64,000 nt of DNA from Diadema setosum (taxonomy: Eukaryota; Echinodermata; Echinoidea; Diadematoida; Diadematidae). Location of the stretch: NCBI RefSeq assembly GCF_964275005.1, contig NC_092690.1:6603836-6667835 (forward strand), given 5' to 3'. The translations under genes were made by a program, and so were the position numbers. Within the stretch, counting starts at the first letter, position 1. Each line of letters starts with the position of its first letter. Below, piece by piece: positions 49,027 through 62,103 of this stretch. The notes beneath the pieces are model-generated. The model did not search any database. It was given only the letters and a program-made list of their open reading frames with translations, and had not been told where the DNA came from.

Positions 49027-51808
49027 TAAAGAGTAAGCTCTTATCAGAATTGTATTTGCAACTCGTAAAATTGAGTTCTTTAATCTTTACGTTTTTATCC
49101 GAACTAACTGTTGAAAAAAAAAAAAAAACGATAATATCAGAGAATCTTGCTGTAGGACCTACGTACTTCTTCCCGATGGATCCCGCATGCAGCCAGCCTG
49201 CTGAAAATAGCTCTTCGCTTTGTGTGATATTAAAAAGTCAAAGATGATCCCGTAGCTGCAGCAGACCAGTTTTTGTCCTATGGATGCTGCATGCTTCTCT
49301 CACCTTCTTACTTGCGGCTTCACAGTACCCGGACTGTCGTACCACAACTGTACCGCCCGTGTAACTCGCTCTCGTATGGTACACACACACACGCAACCAC
49401 CAAGCACACTGAGCACACCGCAGTGATTAGGTTCGTTTGCTATGCTCACCAAGTTCTCTCTTTGGTTTGCCCAAAGAGGTTGCCCGTTGTATTGCGCACG
49501 TCGTCGTAGAGAATGAGCTTGCCAAATCCAAAGAGGTTCTATATGTAATATATCTCTTTGGCCAAATCCAAAACTCGCGCGCGGCCGTCAACATACCGCA
49601 TCGCGGGCATACATCTGTACTTTGGTTGCTATTTTTAGGGCGTGCCCGCGATTGATCAATACGACGCACATTTACATATTACGCAAGCAAGCTGGACGGC
49701 GGCCTGAACGATAGGGAATTCGACTCACTACGACGGGGTTCTCAACTTTAATGCAAGACATAGGCTGTGAACATTTACCGAGTTCTAGTAGGACCCTATA
49801 CAATACTCGGTAAGCCAGACAGGTGATTATGCTGATCATATCCATTTTCGATTTTTTTTTTCTTTGTGACAGGGATGTGAAATGACGGAAGGGTTGTCGA
49901 TATTTCACTCTTTTTGCACTCAAAGTTTCCCCAGTCAATACGAGCGAGTAACTTTTCTTGCATTGGTTTGTTTTGTTTGTCTGTAGGGACTACACATCTT
50001 GAAGATAATTTGTAGAGCTACATTGAAGAATCCGATATCACATACAATTCAGTAGGCATACCACTTTACAACCAACCATTCTTGCTTTCAGTAGGCCTTT
50101 ATATGATATTGCTTTCTTTACGATGCCAATCGGGTCTGTTAATGTCAATAAAGTCTATCATCAAGTTCATGATACGCTTTTGATATTTCGATCAAAGGTG
50201 ATAACGATGCATTAAATACATGAGTACCTTCGTAAATTTAATAAACCACAGAAAGAAGTTGAACGGCTCATAAAGTGTGATATAAGAATATTTAGGTACG
50301 TATCAAATGAGACAACATTGAACGCTTATTGGCAAAAAGTAAAAGTTTGGATTATTGCATTGGAAAAGAGTAATATACTGGAAAGCACTAACACTGGGTC
50401 ACTAAAAGAACCTCAACAAAACAGAACAACAACAGCGATACATCAATGCATATCATGCATAATTAATCCGTGATCGCTGCAATACATTATTTTGTTCCAT
50501 GATGTCAAATCAAAGTTATTAATGGTACCGGTACATTAAATATATCGCTTTTTTTTTTTCAAACGCGGTACAGTCTGGTTTGAGCGATATCCATGTGGTT
50601 CATTAGTTCATTCTTTATATATAGGCCTCTGGATTTTTGTACCGGTATAATTTTTGTTGGTCAAGATAAATATATCCGTTCTCCGTATAATTCCATGACT
50701 ATGAATTCGGAAACCTACAGTTTACAAGCGTTATAGATATTTGATATCTGATATTTACTTGCGACATTCTCAGATGATATGACCATTATTATACATTTGT
50801 GTAAAGTATTTTTTTATTTTTCTTCTTCTTCAATCAAAAGATATGGTTGTATATATTTTGTATTCTTGTTTTACTGTCAACCATTCTGTAATCTCATTGA
50901 GAAGGTGGAAATATGAAATACTTGAACTGAACTGTAGTGGCGGCAATGGACAGTATAAATCGTTGGTTGAGAACGATAAGGGCGTAAAGTTGCCACTAAA
51001 CCCATATATCATAGTGTTCACTGTTGTCGTGGATAAATGTAAAGCGTTTGGATATTTCTTCTTTTTATCGTTTATAGGGCAAGGAGTGAAAATGGTTATT
51101 CAAGAATTCTGTTTATAGAGACTGAGAAGGCACCGTACCAAACGGGGTTCCTGAATGGAACGTTGTATGGTTTTGTGAGTTTTCAATTGAATTCACCATC
51201 CAATATGTGTAGTCTTGATGCATATCTTTCCCCTCTGGAAATAAGTGTATCGTTACAATTGTCTTCTCTGATTTCATTGTTTAATTTTGTTAAACCGTTT
51301 TAAAAATTATCGTGTTCATTCACCGTGAATTTGTTTTGTAGATTTTTTTTCAAACGTACAATTATATGTACTGTTGATTTTAGTGCCTACACCCTATACA
51401 TGATTTTCACACAAAATGCAGAAACAGAATCAAACTAATCTAGCTGAACTGAAGTCAATTGCTCATTCACCCATTATAGTCATGAACGTAAATCACACCA
51501 AGAATACAGTTTTTTAACACAGATTCTTCATTCAGGAGACCTCAGACAATAAATTTATGGGTGTTAAATCTTTATTACATCATTGATATTGTTGTCTAAG
51601 TATAAAAACAAACAAAATTAGTGTCGCATCATTAACAGTTTGTACATTTTATACAACATTGCAAAACCAAAACAAACAGATAGATTCAGTACAGTTTTAG
51701 AACTTAAGTTTTCCTCATTTATACTTGAAATAGTTATAGTCGTTTATCCTATAAGTACAAAATGTTATAAATGATAAAAAAAAAACCAAGACACTTACAC
51801 TATAACTA
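49027..51808. other. spacer; possible promoter patch at 49430-49660
   Basis: 49430-49660 is richer in CG (ctcgcgcgcggccgtc) than the surroundings and contains repeated tttggccaaatccaaa-type words. It could hold the start of the RIIa gene. The remainder (49660-51808) is AT-rich with no gene I can support. Confidence 0.3.
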
Positions 51809-52097
51809 CTCTCTAAAAAAAATCGAGTGAAAATTTCACTCTTGAAGGAGTGAATACAAAAAAGAGTGAATTTAGAGTGAAATTAGAGTGAATTTTGAGT
51901 GAAAATGTTCATTTTCACTTATATTGGAGTGACCTCAGGGATCACTCGAAGATTTTGGAGTGATCCCTGAGGTCACTCTATAAAACGGGTGAAAATGAAC
52001 ATTTTCACTCAAAATTCAATCCAATTTCACTCTAACTTCACTCTTTCTTGTATTCAATCCTTCAAGAGTAAATATTTTCACTTGATTTTTTAGAGAG
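51809..52097. mobile_element. GAGTGA palindromic MITE, copy 1
   Basis: It starts CTCTCTAAAAAAAATCGAG and ends TGATTTTTTAGAGAG. Nearly the whole 289 bp is one imperfect palindrome, built of GAGTGAA / TTCACTC modules around gatcactcgaagattttgg. It is non-coding. The flanks (ataacta / aaataaa) show no clear target duplication. The second copy is 61239-61493. Confidence 0.9.
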
Positions 52098-52254
52098 AAA
52101 TAAAAACGTTGTGACATTCACAAAAGAGAATGAAACGACAGCGTTAGAGATAATTGGTATCAAGGCGAAGGTATGTTGTATCATTTTATCAAATTTGCTT
52201 TTGAAAGACAATGATCATTACTCGCAGTTTGATGCGTGCATGAGAATGTATGAC

Positions 52255-52450
52255 TCCCTGTACTGTAAAACGAAGAATGTTTGCATGCGTTTGAATTTCG
52301 CGAATTTCGCGAGAGCCAAGATTAGCACTTGATTAACCAAAATTAAAGTGTAGGTAAAAATTCCTGTCTATAACACCATGAATTCCAGTCGCAATTCGCG
52401 AAAATTTCATTCCGCGTAAAAGGCCGTCAGCAGCTGTTCTAATTCGAGAA
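52255..52450. mobile_element. decayed TTCGCGAA MITE
   Basis: It begins ccctgtactgtaaaac, with aatttcgcgaatttcgcga near 52300 and caattcgcgaaaatttc near 52392. It is related in style to 19168-19385, but its right terminus is not recognisable. Confidence 0.5.
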
Positions 52451-53364
52451 AAATTCATTCTTAAAAATTCATTCTTATTTTACAATGTGATACACATTAT
52501 GTTTCACTTCTGCGGCATATTCAATACGCCCAGTATGCACGCATTAAAACAAACGGAATGCATCTCGGTTATCTCTACAAGCTGAAATGAATGATTCGGC
52601 ACTGAGTATTAAATGCGACTCGAACAAGTCGAAAAGAATGTTAAGGTGAACAACGTGTAATGTATTCTAAACGTCCTATACAGTGATGGAATAAACATTA
52701 TGAGAGGTCTTGTTGTGCTGTGTGACATAAATACAATTTCCGGACATCACTAAGGAATAGTCCATGATGGAAGAATAAGGTGTTCTTGCATTTCTTTTCG
52801 CCAAAGTTATCCAGTTCAGGGCTAAAATGAAACGAAATAAAGAAGAAAAAAATAGTGTTTTTTTCTTATCTGATTATCATCATGAATACTGGGGTTACTT
52901 CAAGGCATATATCATAATTATGACACAATGATAGAAATGTTTATCTATAAATGGAAACTACTAGTATTTTGTTGAGAAAAATACACTACTAACAGACTAA
53001 TGTATAGATGGTACTGAAATAACAAAAGTGACTTTTCGATTTTGATAACAACGTTGAAAATATAAAGGCCATAATAAGATGATAATCACATAGATAAAAG
53101 TTAAGGTCAATATCCGAAAAGAGGCTAAATATACTTTCGGCCATATATACACAAAGTATCTGAATAATTATCATGACCAAAAAAAAAAAAACAAACACCA
53201 AACAAACATAATTATGCAACTGTACCATTCTCGGGTGAAATATGTTAGTACTGATGGGGTAAACAATCATGTACAACGCCTTAATCATAAACAGTATTGT
53301 TACACCTTTTCATTTAAAATCAAAATTTACTAGTCTTGGTAATGGTCGTTAAATGGTTATTAAA
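52451..53364. other. unassigned spacer
   Basis: AT-rich, with no supported gene or clear repeat other than short poly-A runs. Confidence 0.45.
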
Positions 53365-53703
53365 GGGGTGCTGTTCGTTATTACGAAGGTTTCTTAATCC
53401 GAAACTCACAAATTCCCTAGAGAGGTTTATTAATTCGAATATGAAACAGGGTTCGTTAATCCGAAAATGAATAGGGTTCGCTATTCCGAAGGCTCGATCA
53501 TTCGAAAATGAAATGGGATTCGTTATTACGAAGGTTCGTTGATCCGACAATGAAATAGGGTCCGTATATCGAACCTTCGGAATAACGAGCTTTGTTTCAT
53601 TTTCGGATTAACGAACCTTCGGAATAACGAATCCTTGGAATAACGAACCTTCGGAATAAAGAAACTTCGGAATAACGAATCTTCGGAATAACGAACTGTA
53701 ACT
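53365..53703 (-). mobile_element. CGAACCTTCGGAATAA array element, copy 2
   Basis: Inverted relative to the copies at 39138 and 59499. It starts GGGGTGCTGTTCGTTATTA and ends GAATAACGAACTGTAACT. Same short units in both orientations; more diverged in its left half. Confidence 0.85.
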
Positions 53704-56034
53704 ATTCATAGGCACAAATTTCAATTTCTATACTGCTAAAATTAATGGTTGCATATATTCCCACTATAAGAAAAAAAAAAACATAAGAAACTCACTCCTC
53801 GGCTCAAGAAGGGAACGATTACCAATGTGTTAAATCCATGTTGAGAAATTGTACGTGTCGGAGATGATAGGTTAAGTAATAACTCCGATATAATATCATA
53901 CGTATTAAGGGAATTAAAAAAATGAATTACAAAATCATACTGTTACTAAAACATGCTTTTAAGGTACGTTGAACCAACTATTTCGTTCCCTATACTATAC
54001 TAAAACGTACATGGTGCTAAACACAAGAGGAATAAAGAATGATTGGTGAAGTAGTAGGAAAACGGTGTGGATTTGGTTAAGTGACTTGTGAAATGGATTT
54101 TCAGTCAATGTTAAGAGAAATAAGGTGAGTGATTTTTGATTGTGTGAAACAGTGATAATGCATGTATCTAAACTAGAGACCGACTACATTATTGTAAATT
54201 TGTTGAATGATGGGACGTTTTCGAGTGAAACAGTCGAGATATCAACGTTTGATTTAAGTCAACATAGAAATCAAAATGTTGATATGCCTTCCAAAATGTC
54301 TTCAAGAGTGAGCAAATAAAATTTACAAGATTGCTTCAGTCTCATACCATGCATAACCTGGGAAAAGGACCTGTCTAAGAATGATCGTTTTAATGAGCTG
54401 CTTCTACCACCTGAACTCATTTTAGTGAGCTATATACTTTCAGGTGCAAGCAGCTGAAAGAAAAGCCGAGCTTTTCTTATAGTGTCCATAAAAACTCGAC
54501 ATCGATCTGGTTGCTTGAGCTGGTGCAAGGGAATCATCAAACAGGTGTTTTCCGAGGTCTCTGATTGAAATGTTAGAATTGCATCCCAATTTAAAATAGA
54601 CAAAAACAAACATAAGAACAATACAAAATTTGAGTTGCCATCGAACATAGCAACTCAATATTCTTTTGCATTCTTGTTAATATGTTGCTGTGTTTTACAT
54701 CAGCAATGTGTTGTTGGTAGCAAAATCAATCAGATTCTACGCATTAGGAATTCATAGTCCACGACAAAATGAAAAACTCAAATTAATAGAATGTGTGTGT
54801 GTGTGTGTATTTGTGTATGTCTGTCTGTCTGTGCTTGTATGTGTGTATGTCGAAGGTATATCGTGCTGTGATCTAAATTCTAGTAATGCTAACCTTTGAC
54901 AAAATGAGGATAATCATAGTCAGTTTTCACTTTCGTTTCCTTGTCATTAGTCTTTGTTCCTCGAAGTCAAAGTTTTAAATCGTGTAAGAGCAATCTTGTT
55001 CTCACATGAAACATCATACCACTCGATAAGCAAATGGAATCACACTTTCTTTGTTATATAATACTCCAATATAACCGAAGTTGTTTAACGACTTGGATGA
55101 AATGGATTGAAATGGGCTTGAATCCTATCAAAAAGAAGCTTGTGTACTCACACTCCCTGAAAAATGTTCCTACAACTTTGTGTCACTGGACTCCAGGTTC
55201 AGCGTTTGGTTTCCGCCAGCGTTAGCGTTCCCTGCCTCCCAAATGGTTTTGTCGTAGCTCTGAAGATTAGACTGCAAGACCGGGGTCAAAGGTCAACTAT
55301 CGTGATGGAGAGTGGCGTTTATTTTTCCTTTAATGTCTGTCGTATAACTCATTTCGATATGAGATTCGAAGTGCCTGAGACTAATTTCACCTGACGTTCT
55401 ACTGCATGTATATTATACCTTTGTCGGTTCACCATTCATTTCAATTTGTTAATCGATTAAATAAGTCAAATTAGTATAGTTGGGTGCATTGTTAGAAAGC
55501 TATATTACAATGTATGCTGACCATGAATGCGTGATGATGAGAATACGTATACTCATCACATAAAGTTAATGAAGTTACAGGTTAACTGATCTGTGAACAC
55601 GCTGATAAGTGCAAAAGTAATATCAAAATTTTAGTAATCACGGAAATCACGATATCTGAACAAATACAAAAGTGATGACGTCAGGTTGCAATCAATATGT
55701 CTACCAAATTAAAATCGTATTTATATCACAATGCATGCAATGTTCATATTGTATATCTAGAAGAATTACAGAAATGTTTTAAAAGTGTTAAGATAAACGT
55801 TATGAATGAATATCCTTGAAATAGAGGAAGAAAGTTCAACCAAGTGTTATTATCAATTTTGTTTTGTAACTGATTAGCTCGTTAGTAGAATCTAAATTCT
55901 AAATTCACTGTGTGTATAAACTTGTGTAACAAAAAAAAAAAAAATGTGCTTTTTATATTTCTCCAAGGAGATTTGTACAGTGAGGAGTGGAATGTCAATT
56001 ACTGAAAACATTACCGATCATGATCATTGTTAAA
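53704..56034. other. spacer downstream of the SLC5 gene
   Basis: AT-rich, with no supported gene. A TG tract lies at 54791-54850. Part of it nearest 56034 may be 3' UTR of the minus-strand SLC5 gene. Confidence 0.4.
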
Positions 56035-56392
56035 GGGGATGGCTAATAACCGATTAGTGGGAATCAGTGGGAATGCTGAGGGATGATTGTTCCAATCCTT
56101 GTGGGATTCATTAGAGTACATAATATATATATACTGTTTTGTGAAAATTATTTGCTTCAGAACGGTCTCATATTCAAGTAATGTGCAGATTAATGCCCCG
56201 TCACTGACCAGGCACGCTAACCTGGAAACATTAAACTGCACATTACTTGAATATGAAACCATTCTGAAGCAAATAATTTTCACACAACAATAGATAATTA
56301 TATAATGTACTCTTAAATGAATCCCACAAGGATTGGAACACTCATCCTCCAGCATTCCCACTAATTCCCACTGATCAGTAACTAGCCACCCC
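56035..56392. mobile_element. 358-bp inverted-repeat element in the SLC5 3' UTR
   Basis: Two arms of about 165-170 bp, roughly 85-90% complementary by eye, run from ggggatggctaataac to gttactgatcagtgg read inverted. They share tccaatccttgtgggattca and gaaaattatttgcttcaga. Each side is bordered by TTAA (tgTTAAAGGGG on the left, CCCCGTTTAAgg on the right), as in TTAA-targeting MITEs of the Kolobok/T2 type; that class is inference. It lies 34 nt past the SLC5 stop codon. Confidence 0.85.
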
Positions 56393-56426
56393 GTTTAAGG
56401 ACAAATGATATCATAAAATCTCATCG

Positions 56427-56633
56427 TCAAACCTTGGTTTCTGACATTTCGAAATTTTCTCCGGCGTCCTTTTTCCTTTCGTCGTCATCAACTGCATAAG
56501 GTGACTATTTAAATAGGAAAGAGAGAGAAAAAAACAAACAAACAAACAAACCGCAAGCCGATAATGAAGATAATAAATGACTGATATTACTTTTGCACTT
56601 AATAACGTGTGTATAGATCAGTTAATCTGTAAC

Positions 56634-56671
<38 letters not shown>

Positions 56672-56932
56672 TAATAAACTATTGATTATTGAATTGAATA
56701 TATATATATATATATATATATGTATAAATAAATGATCCTTGGTAGGGATAGTAATATAGGATAGGGAATGATTTCAGGGTATTTTGATATTTTATTTTAC
56801 AAAGCGGTTATTAATGTTTGATATCGATATAAAACTGCTTTAGTTCAGCATTAACTGTAATGGGCGAAAAATGACTTTTTTTTTAAATTTCAAATCAAAT
56901 AACAAGAGGACGAGTATTCCCCTCCCCCCTAC

Positions 56933-56966
<34 letters not shown>

Positions 56967-59900
56967 GTGTGTATCTATAATCTTAAGCATACATAAATTC
57001 ATTCGTTATTCTTTCATTCAGTAAAAGAATAGTGAATAAATATCTAATTTGTGTCTCTCTCGTGCTAGCTGTTCATTCCATTAACTATGTCATTATGCAA
57101 TTCACGTACGAGATTTAACTGTTTGATTACTCACTGCAATTCCATTGCCATTGTCTGTCACCTTCATGGCTTCTCCGTCAACTAAATCAGCCTTTAAAAG
57201 AAAAGAAAAATAAAAAGGTGGAGGAAGGGTTATGACATAATATAATTGAGGAAGAACCGAAATACACATAACCTATCTTCATGTCTGAGTTTTGTTTTGT
57301 TTTTCTCTCTCCCGAATTTTCACTGAAAAAGAAAAGTTCAGGAGTAAATACGTCACAACAAACACTCTTAAAGAGATTTCTCTAAAACACGTTCAATCCT
57401 TATGTAAGATTTTAAAGAGTACACTATCATCTGGATACATTTTGTTGCCATCACAACCAATTTTGACAAAAAAAAAAGTCAAGTTTATTATATATGCTTG
57501 CATTTGTACTTTGCATCGATAAAAATATGTCAGAAACATTGTTCTTTTTTATACGTAATCAATACACAATCTTTTTCGCATTGAAGTGAGGAAAAAAGAA
57601 GAAATACACCCATCCAAACTAACAAACAGTTAGCAACTATTAAAGGGTCAAACATTGATGTGTAACATCTATTACGTCAAATGTGGTTTTGCATTAAATC
57701 AATAATTCAAGCAAGTGTCATACCGCCTTCGCGTCGTAGAGTTCCCCAACACGGCATCTCATTGGTCCTTTCCATGATTCTGGCAGACAACAAAACAGTC
57801 TGTCGGCAATCGGACTGATGAGGGCGGGATTCATCTTGCGGGGGTCGTTGACACCTGTTACCGATTAAACGATTATAGAATTCAGAACTTAGAATTTGTC
57901 CCTGTTTTGGCTGCTTAACTATTTTATCATGACCACATTCTCTTGACTTTCTTTCTGTATAACAGTCAAACCTGTCTTAGCAGCAACCTGTCTATAGCGG
58001 CCACCTGCTTATAGCGGTCATTGAAAAAATCCCAACCCGAAATTACTGCATTATAGACTCTTCATAGCTGCGGCCTCTTATTCTGTTTCACGTATAGCGG
58101 CCACAAATCACCCCTCCCCGCGTCCCCCCCCCCCCCCCCCCAAAAAAAAAAAAAAAAAAAAAATCACCATCCTTTTTAAGTTGATATTTGCGATAGAAGT
58201 TGTTCAAATAAAGAAAATAAATGAGAAAAGACAGTTTCAATCATAACTTCAAGAACATATACAATGAAGATATTGGTGGAAATGCCTTATTTAGCTCATC
58301 TGATGATGGACTTTCTTTTATTTTACTCTTTTTAAATTGTATACTTTGTCAATTTTAACTCAACTCCTCATACATTGTGTGCAAATTGAAAAACATTTTA
58401 GATAGATTTAGACTTTGTAACTGTGATGGATCGAAAATGTATGTACCTGTAATGAGGCTGGCGAGCATGCCTACAATGACTGTGATGAGCCATGAGCTCC
58501 CGGCCAGCCAGGCGTAGGACAGCGTGTACAGTTCGGCAACGGGCGACGTCCAACCAGCACCGCTGTTCAGAAAGTTGCGGGTCAAAGGTCATAGGAATAT
58601 CAGCTGTATGAACTTTGTTTTATTTGTCCTGCGCTAATATTTTCAACTCAAAGAATGTCAGTGTCTCATCTGGTGCAACAATAGTAACATCCTAAAGGCA
58701 TAATTTGCCATTATTGCAGATGAAACAGAATCCCAGCGCTAGCTGCGCTTAATAAAGAGTTCTAAATTTGATTTAAGGATAGAAACAACCAATGCAAGAA
58801 AGTTATAATCCGTATAATCAAGGCTTGATGATATTGTTGTTAAATAAAGCAAAAAATGTGGACAATAGTTTTAATAAGATTGTTTCTAGAATAGATAGTC
58901 TACAGTTATGTTTTATTGAGAAAAAATAGTGGTATCTCTTTATATTTCAGACTTTATTGCAAAATATCTGTGCTTAGGATGCTTTGTGATACGACTGACC
59001 TGTGTGATGCATCAAATGTGATAACTCGAGCAGTTGTTTTAAATCACTGCTCCTATTGGTAAACGGTACCTTATAAGGGCCATCGTACATCGCTTTGTAT
59101 ACGGTTTTTAGATGCCGTAAAACATTCTTTGTCAATTTGTGCAAGTCCGTGGTCCATCATGAATAAAGGAAAAAAAAAAAAAACTATTCATCTAAGAACA
59201 AAGTTGATATTCTTGTTTCCATGTTTTGTTGAAATTCATGTGATTCAAAGTTCCTTAAAATATTATGTACTCATGTAAGCGTTATGTATATCGCCTTGTA
59301 TTACTTTATGTGGAAAATAATAAAATCACTTGAATTGAATTGAATAAAACACTGAGCAACATATTATGCACCACGCTTTGAGCACAAGGACTTACTTTAT
59401 ACTGGGACCTATGCTCGACAAGCTTGCTTCAAGTAGGCTCCATCATATTTTTTTAACATCTTTATTCTAAGATTTCAACTTATTGACCACTATATTCTGG
59501 TTACAGCTCGTTATTCTGAAGGTTCTTTAGTCCGAAGGTTCGTTATTCCGAAGGTTCGTTTTTCCGAAGATTCGTTATTCCGAAGGTTCGTTAATCCGAA
59601 AATGAAACAAAAATCTCGTTATTCCGAAGGTTCGTTACGGACCCTATATCATTTCGGATCAACGAACCTTCGGAGTAGCGAACCGTATTTCCTTTTCGGA
59701 TTAACGAACCTTCGGAATAACGAACCCCTTTTCATTCTCGGATAAACGAGCCTTCGGAATAGCGAACCCTATTTCATTTTCGGATTAACGAACCTTCGGA
59801 ATAAGGCCACAAATGTTCGGATTAACGAACCTCTAGGTATAGGGAATTTGTGTGTTTCGGATTAACGAACCTTCGGAATAACGAACAGCACCCCTATGTT

Positions 59901-60917
59901 CTATATGTTTGCAGTGTTATATTATGCTCCCTAGCTTGATATGTAATATTTTATTTCATATCGTTATATTTGATGGGTTTTTTTTCACCAAGAAATATGA
60001 ATATAAACTGAAATTGAAATTTAATCGAAGTATTCGTCAGCATAATCATCTTTGTCGTTCTTACTATGAGAAATTGCAATGATTATCAATAAAATCATTA
60101 TCTTTATTGATTTCTTTTTACTATCGTAATCATTTTCGTCATTACAAAATCGTCCCCAATAAACCGAGTACTAACCTGGACGGGGCAGTTGTTTGTGCCA
60201 TGGTCATCGGCGATGCCATGCTCTGACAGGTCGTTGACATCCACGTGGTCATCATCGTCGTCATCACAGGGTCCATCGTGGTGTTCGCAACAACAGGAGG
60301 AGGGGGCAGGGGACAGCCGGATATTGTCAGCGGAAGGATCTGCGGTGGCAAATCTTCTATCCACGCCCCAACCCCAACCCACAGGGACCAGACTTGACCA
60401 ACGAGAATCCCTATTATGCTGCCCTGAGAAATTGCGAAGCGAAAAACATGCAAACAGAATCACTTGTAAAGTCATTAACAACAAATTACCCCAAAGATAA
60501 TAATGATGATTTTTATAATACTACTATACATGGCCGGCGGAGCCGTGGGGGCCGTGGGGGTTCGGCCAGCCACACTTTTTGTGCACCATACAAAGAAATA
60601 CATAAGGTGTCATCACTTTGGGCCCCCACACATTTTTTAACCCGGAAGTATACGTAAGCGGCTCTCAATAGAAATAGGCCTAAACTAGATAGAGATCTTG
60701 AAGTGTGAGTGCCGTAAGGTTATGTTTTTCAACTGAAAACCTTTTTTTTTTTTTTTTTTTTTTTGATGTGAGCACCTCGTTTTACCTGTCAGAATTGACA
60801 ATCTCAGCTTGCTCTATGAAAAAGAGATGGTAAAGACCAGATCAAAATAATGATTTATGATTCAAATAATGGTGTTTTGATACTAAAAGTGCAGTATATC
60901 GCGTCAATTATGCAGGG

Positions 60918-60971
<54 letters not shown>

Positions 60972-62072
60972 ACGTAAGTATGGCCTATCATTCATATAAC
61001 CTCATATGGTACAAAATTTTGTGCGTTCACTTTACGTTATGTTACGTGTTAGGAAATTATTGCAGAATTGGCCCCATTAAAACAAAAAGAAAAAAGTATA
61101 AAGAATGATTTCTCTCACTTTCATTTCCCATTAGAAATCGTCCTCCTACATGCTTTTACTTCATCTATGTCAGACCTCTCTCAATGTCTTCATTTTTTTC
61201 TCCCCTCCCCCTCTCTCTCTCCCTATTTGAGTTTCTTACTCTCTAAAAACAATCGAGTGAAAATGTTCACACTTGAAGGAGTGAATACAAATTGGAGTGA
61301 ATTTCGAGTGAAAATGTTCATTTTCACTCATTTTGGAGTGACCTGAGGGATCACTCGAAGATTTTGGAGTGATTCCTGACGTCACTCCAAAACGAGTAAA
61401 AATGAAAATTTTCACTCAAAATTCACTCCAATTTCAATCTAAACTCACTCTTTTTTTGTATTCGCTCCTTCAAGAGTGAATTTTTTTAGAGAGTTTCTTA
61501 CCACATTGTTTGCCCAAGGAAAGAACATGCCAAGCGTGAAAAGTCCCAGCGCAGGTCCACCGAACATTCCACCGAAACTCAGCGCCAGCTATACGTGTGG
61601 ACGAAAATGTTGGGGACATTGAAGATATCATTTAGATGGTTTCGAACAAGATGGATAAACTGCAGATTATAATATACTATACACAGGGAGTGGTAATGAA
61701 CATGAAAACTAGTCTGCATAAATTATTGCTATAGGTTATCAAAAGGAACGTGACGGTTTTGGATCGAATTTGATAAGATTATGCCATCGAAATCCTGGAA
61801 ATTTTGTAAAGATTAATTGATCGTAAGATTCAGAAAAACAACCTTCATCTGCTAGGGAATAAAAATAATGTGGTAGAAATCAACTTAAGTATCTTTATGA
61901 AATAGATTTGCAGTCAACACGGTCAATATTGATCTTGCGCTCAATTCAATGAGTTACTCTTGATAACTCGAGCGTACAATAAATCGTAAGTCTTTATGAA
62001 ACAGTCCCCAGACTGCAATGGCCTAGTGGCAGAAGATGCGAGTTACATCAGATTAATCATAATTTATGTACA

Positions 62073-62103
<31 letters not shown>

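Noticed and set aside
49427-49669. Open frames on both strands in a CG-rich patch
   Set aside because: Both strands are open because of composition. No domain was recognised, and a promoter or 5' UTR is more likely.
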